Origin: Heliopora coerulea
Taxonomy: Eukaryota > Cnidaria > Anthozoa > Scleralcyonacea > Helioporidae
Assembly: GCA_030142905.1 (NCBI GenBank)
Contig: JASJOG010000053.1
Location: 62,001 to 126,000 of the forward strand
Reading direction: 5' to 3'
DNA length: 64,000 nt
Part shown: positions 63,743 to 64,000 of the stretch, piece by piece
How the letters are laid out: the number at the start of each line of letters is the position of its first letter
Position numbering within the stretch: the first letter of the stretch is position 1
Notes under the pieces: model-generated
Told to the model about the DNA's origin: nothing
The model's database searches: none
The model's input: the letters and a program-made list of their open reading frames with translations, nothing else
Translations under genes and position numbers: made by a program

Positions 63743-64000
63743 ATAGTATTGTAGATATTTTTAATCTGTTTTGCTTTTAAATTTTTTCTTGTAAACTTTA
63801 ATTTTTATGAGGATCCTGATGAAAAACACCGTTGGTGATTCAGGTTTCCTGATTAAAGATCATTTTCATTCTTTCAGATATACGATAAAAAACGACATAA
63901 ATGACGTTTGAAATTTAAAATTTTGTTTTTCAGTTACCTGTAATTTTAATATGATTTTATTTCATTTGTAATTCTACAATCTATCTGATTTGCATGTAAA
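63743..64000. other. LINE 3' tail and right edge of the window
   Basis: A hairpin-forming CCTGATGAAAAACACCGTTG...GGTGATTCAGG just after the stop may be the LINE 3' end. The rest shows nothing recognisable. Confidence 0.35.

Noticed and set aside
1..64000. CRISPR arrays, bacterial operons, ribosomal RNA genes
   Set aside because: None seen; the regular repeats here are exons of EGF domains separated by variable introns, not short direct repeats with spacers.

Overview
The window reads as nuclear DNA of an intron-rich, AT-rich invertebrate, most probably a cnidarian and perhaps a coral or other anthozoan. That placement is an inference from gene style (a long calcium-binding EGF array, an SEA domain, small symmetric exons, decayed LINE and tRNA-like repeats); no species was identified. 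All gene models were built by eye from splice sites, reading frames and domain motifs, without RNA evidence.

Layout. (1) 525-3350, minus strand: the 3' part of an adhesion-type GPCR (TM3 to TM7 plus a cytoplasmic tail). Its upstream exons are missing and a segmental-duplication edge lies about 115 bp upstream of its first exon. (2) 3661-7976, plus strand: seven EGF exons followed by a transmembrane/tail exon. The seven exons and their introns (about 3464-6470) are a copy of 43531-46560. One carries a stop codon and no start is visible, so this is probably a broken or rearranged gene. (3) 9584-60837, plus strand: one very long gene that can be followed through 91 exons with compatible phases. 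The exon lengths sum to 9,471 nt, i.e. 3,156 codons plus a stop. Order: signal peptide, ADAM prodomain, zinc metalloprotease ([12 protein letters not shown]), disintegrin, cysteine-rich and ADAM EGF domains, six EGF repeats, a second disintegrin/cysteine-rich/EGF module with six more EGF repeats, 37 further EGF exons, an SEA-like domain, one membrane span and a short tyrosine-rich tail. (4) 60838-64000: 3' flank with a TIR element and a decayed non-LTR retrotransposon.

The second disintegrin module arose by an 11-kb head-to-tail duplication (about 18150-28840 and 28841-40125). The breakpoint falls inside a disintegrin exon and created a chimeric exon whose new phase fits the EGF exon before it, so the duplication lengthens the protein instead of breaking it. 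After duplication the copies diverged by an in-frame 51-bp loss in the second disintegrin domain, by clustered changes in one cysteine-rich exon, and by insertion of two mobile elements with visible target-site duplications.

The most unusual non-coding features are palindromic elements made of opposed 76-nt tRNA-like units (13777-14498, 47059-47754, 38788-39043) and hammerhead-ribozyme-like cores (16971-17000, 56058-56092, and in the arms of the palindrome 17846-18042). If the long model is right, its product would be a membrane-anchored sheddase or adhesion protein with its protease at the end of a long calcium-stiffened EGF stalk.
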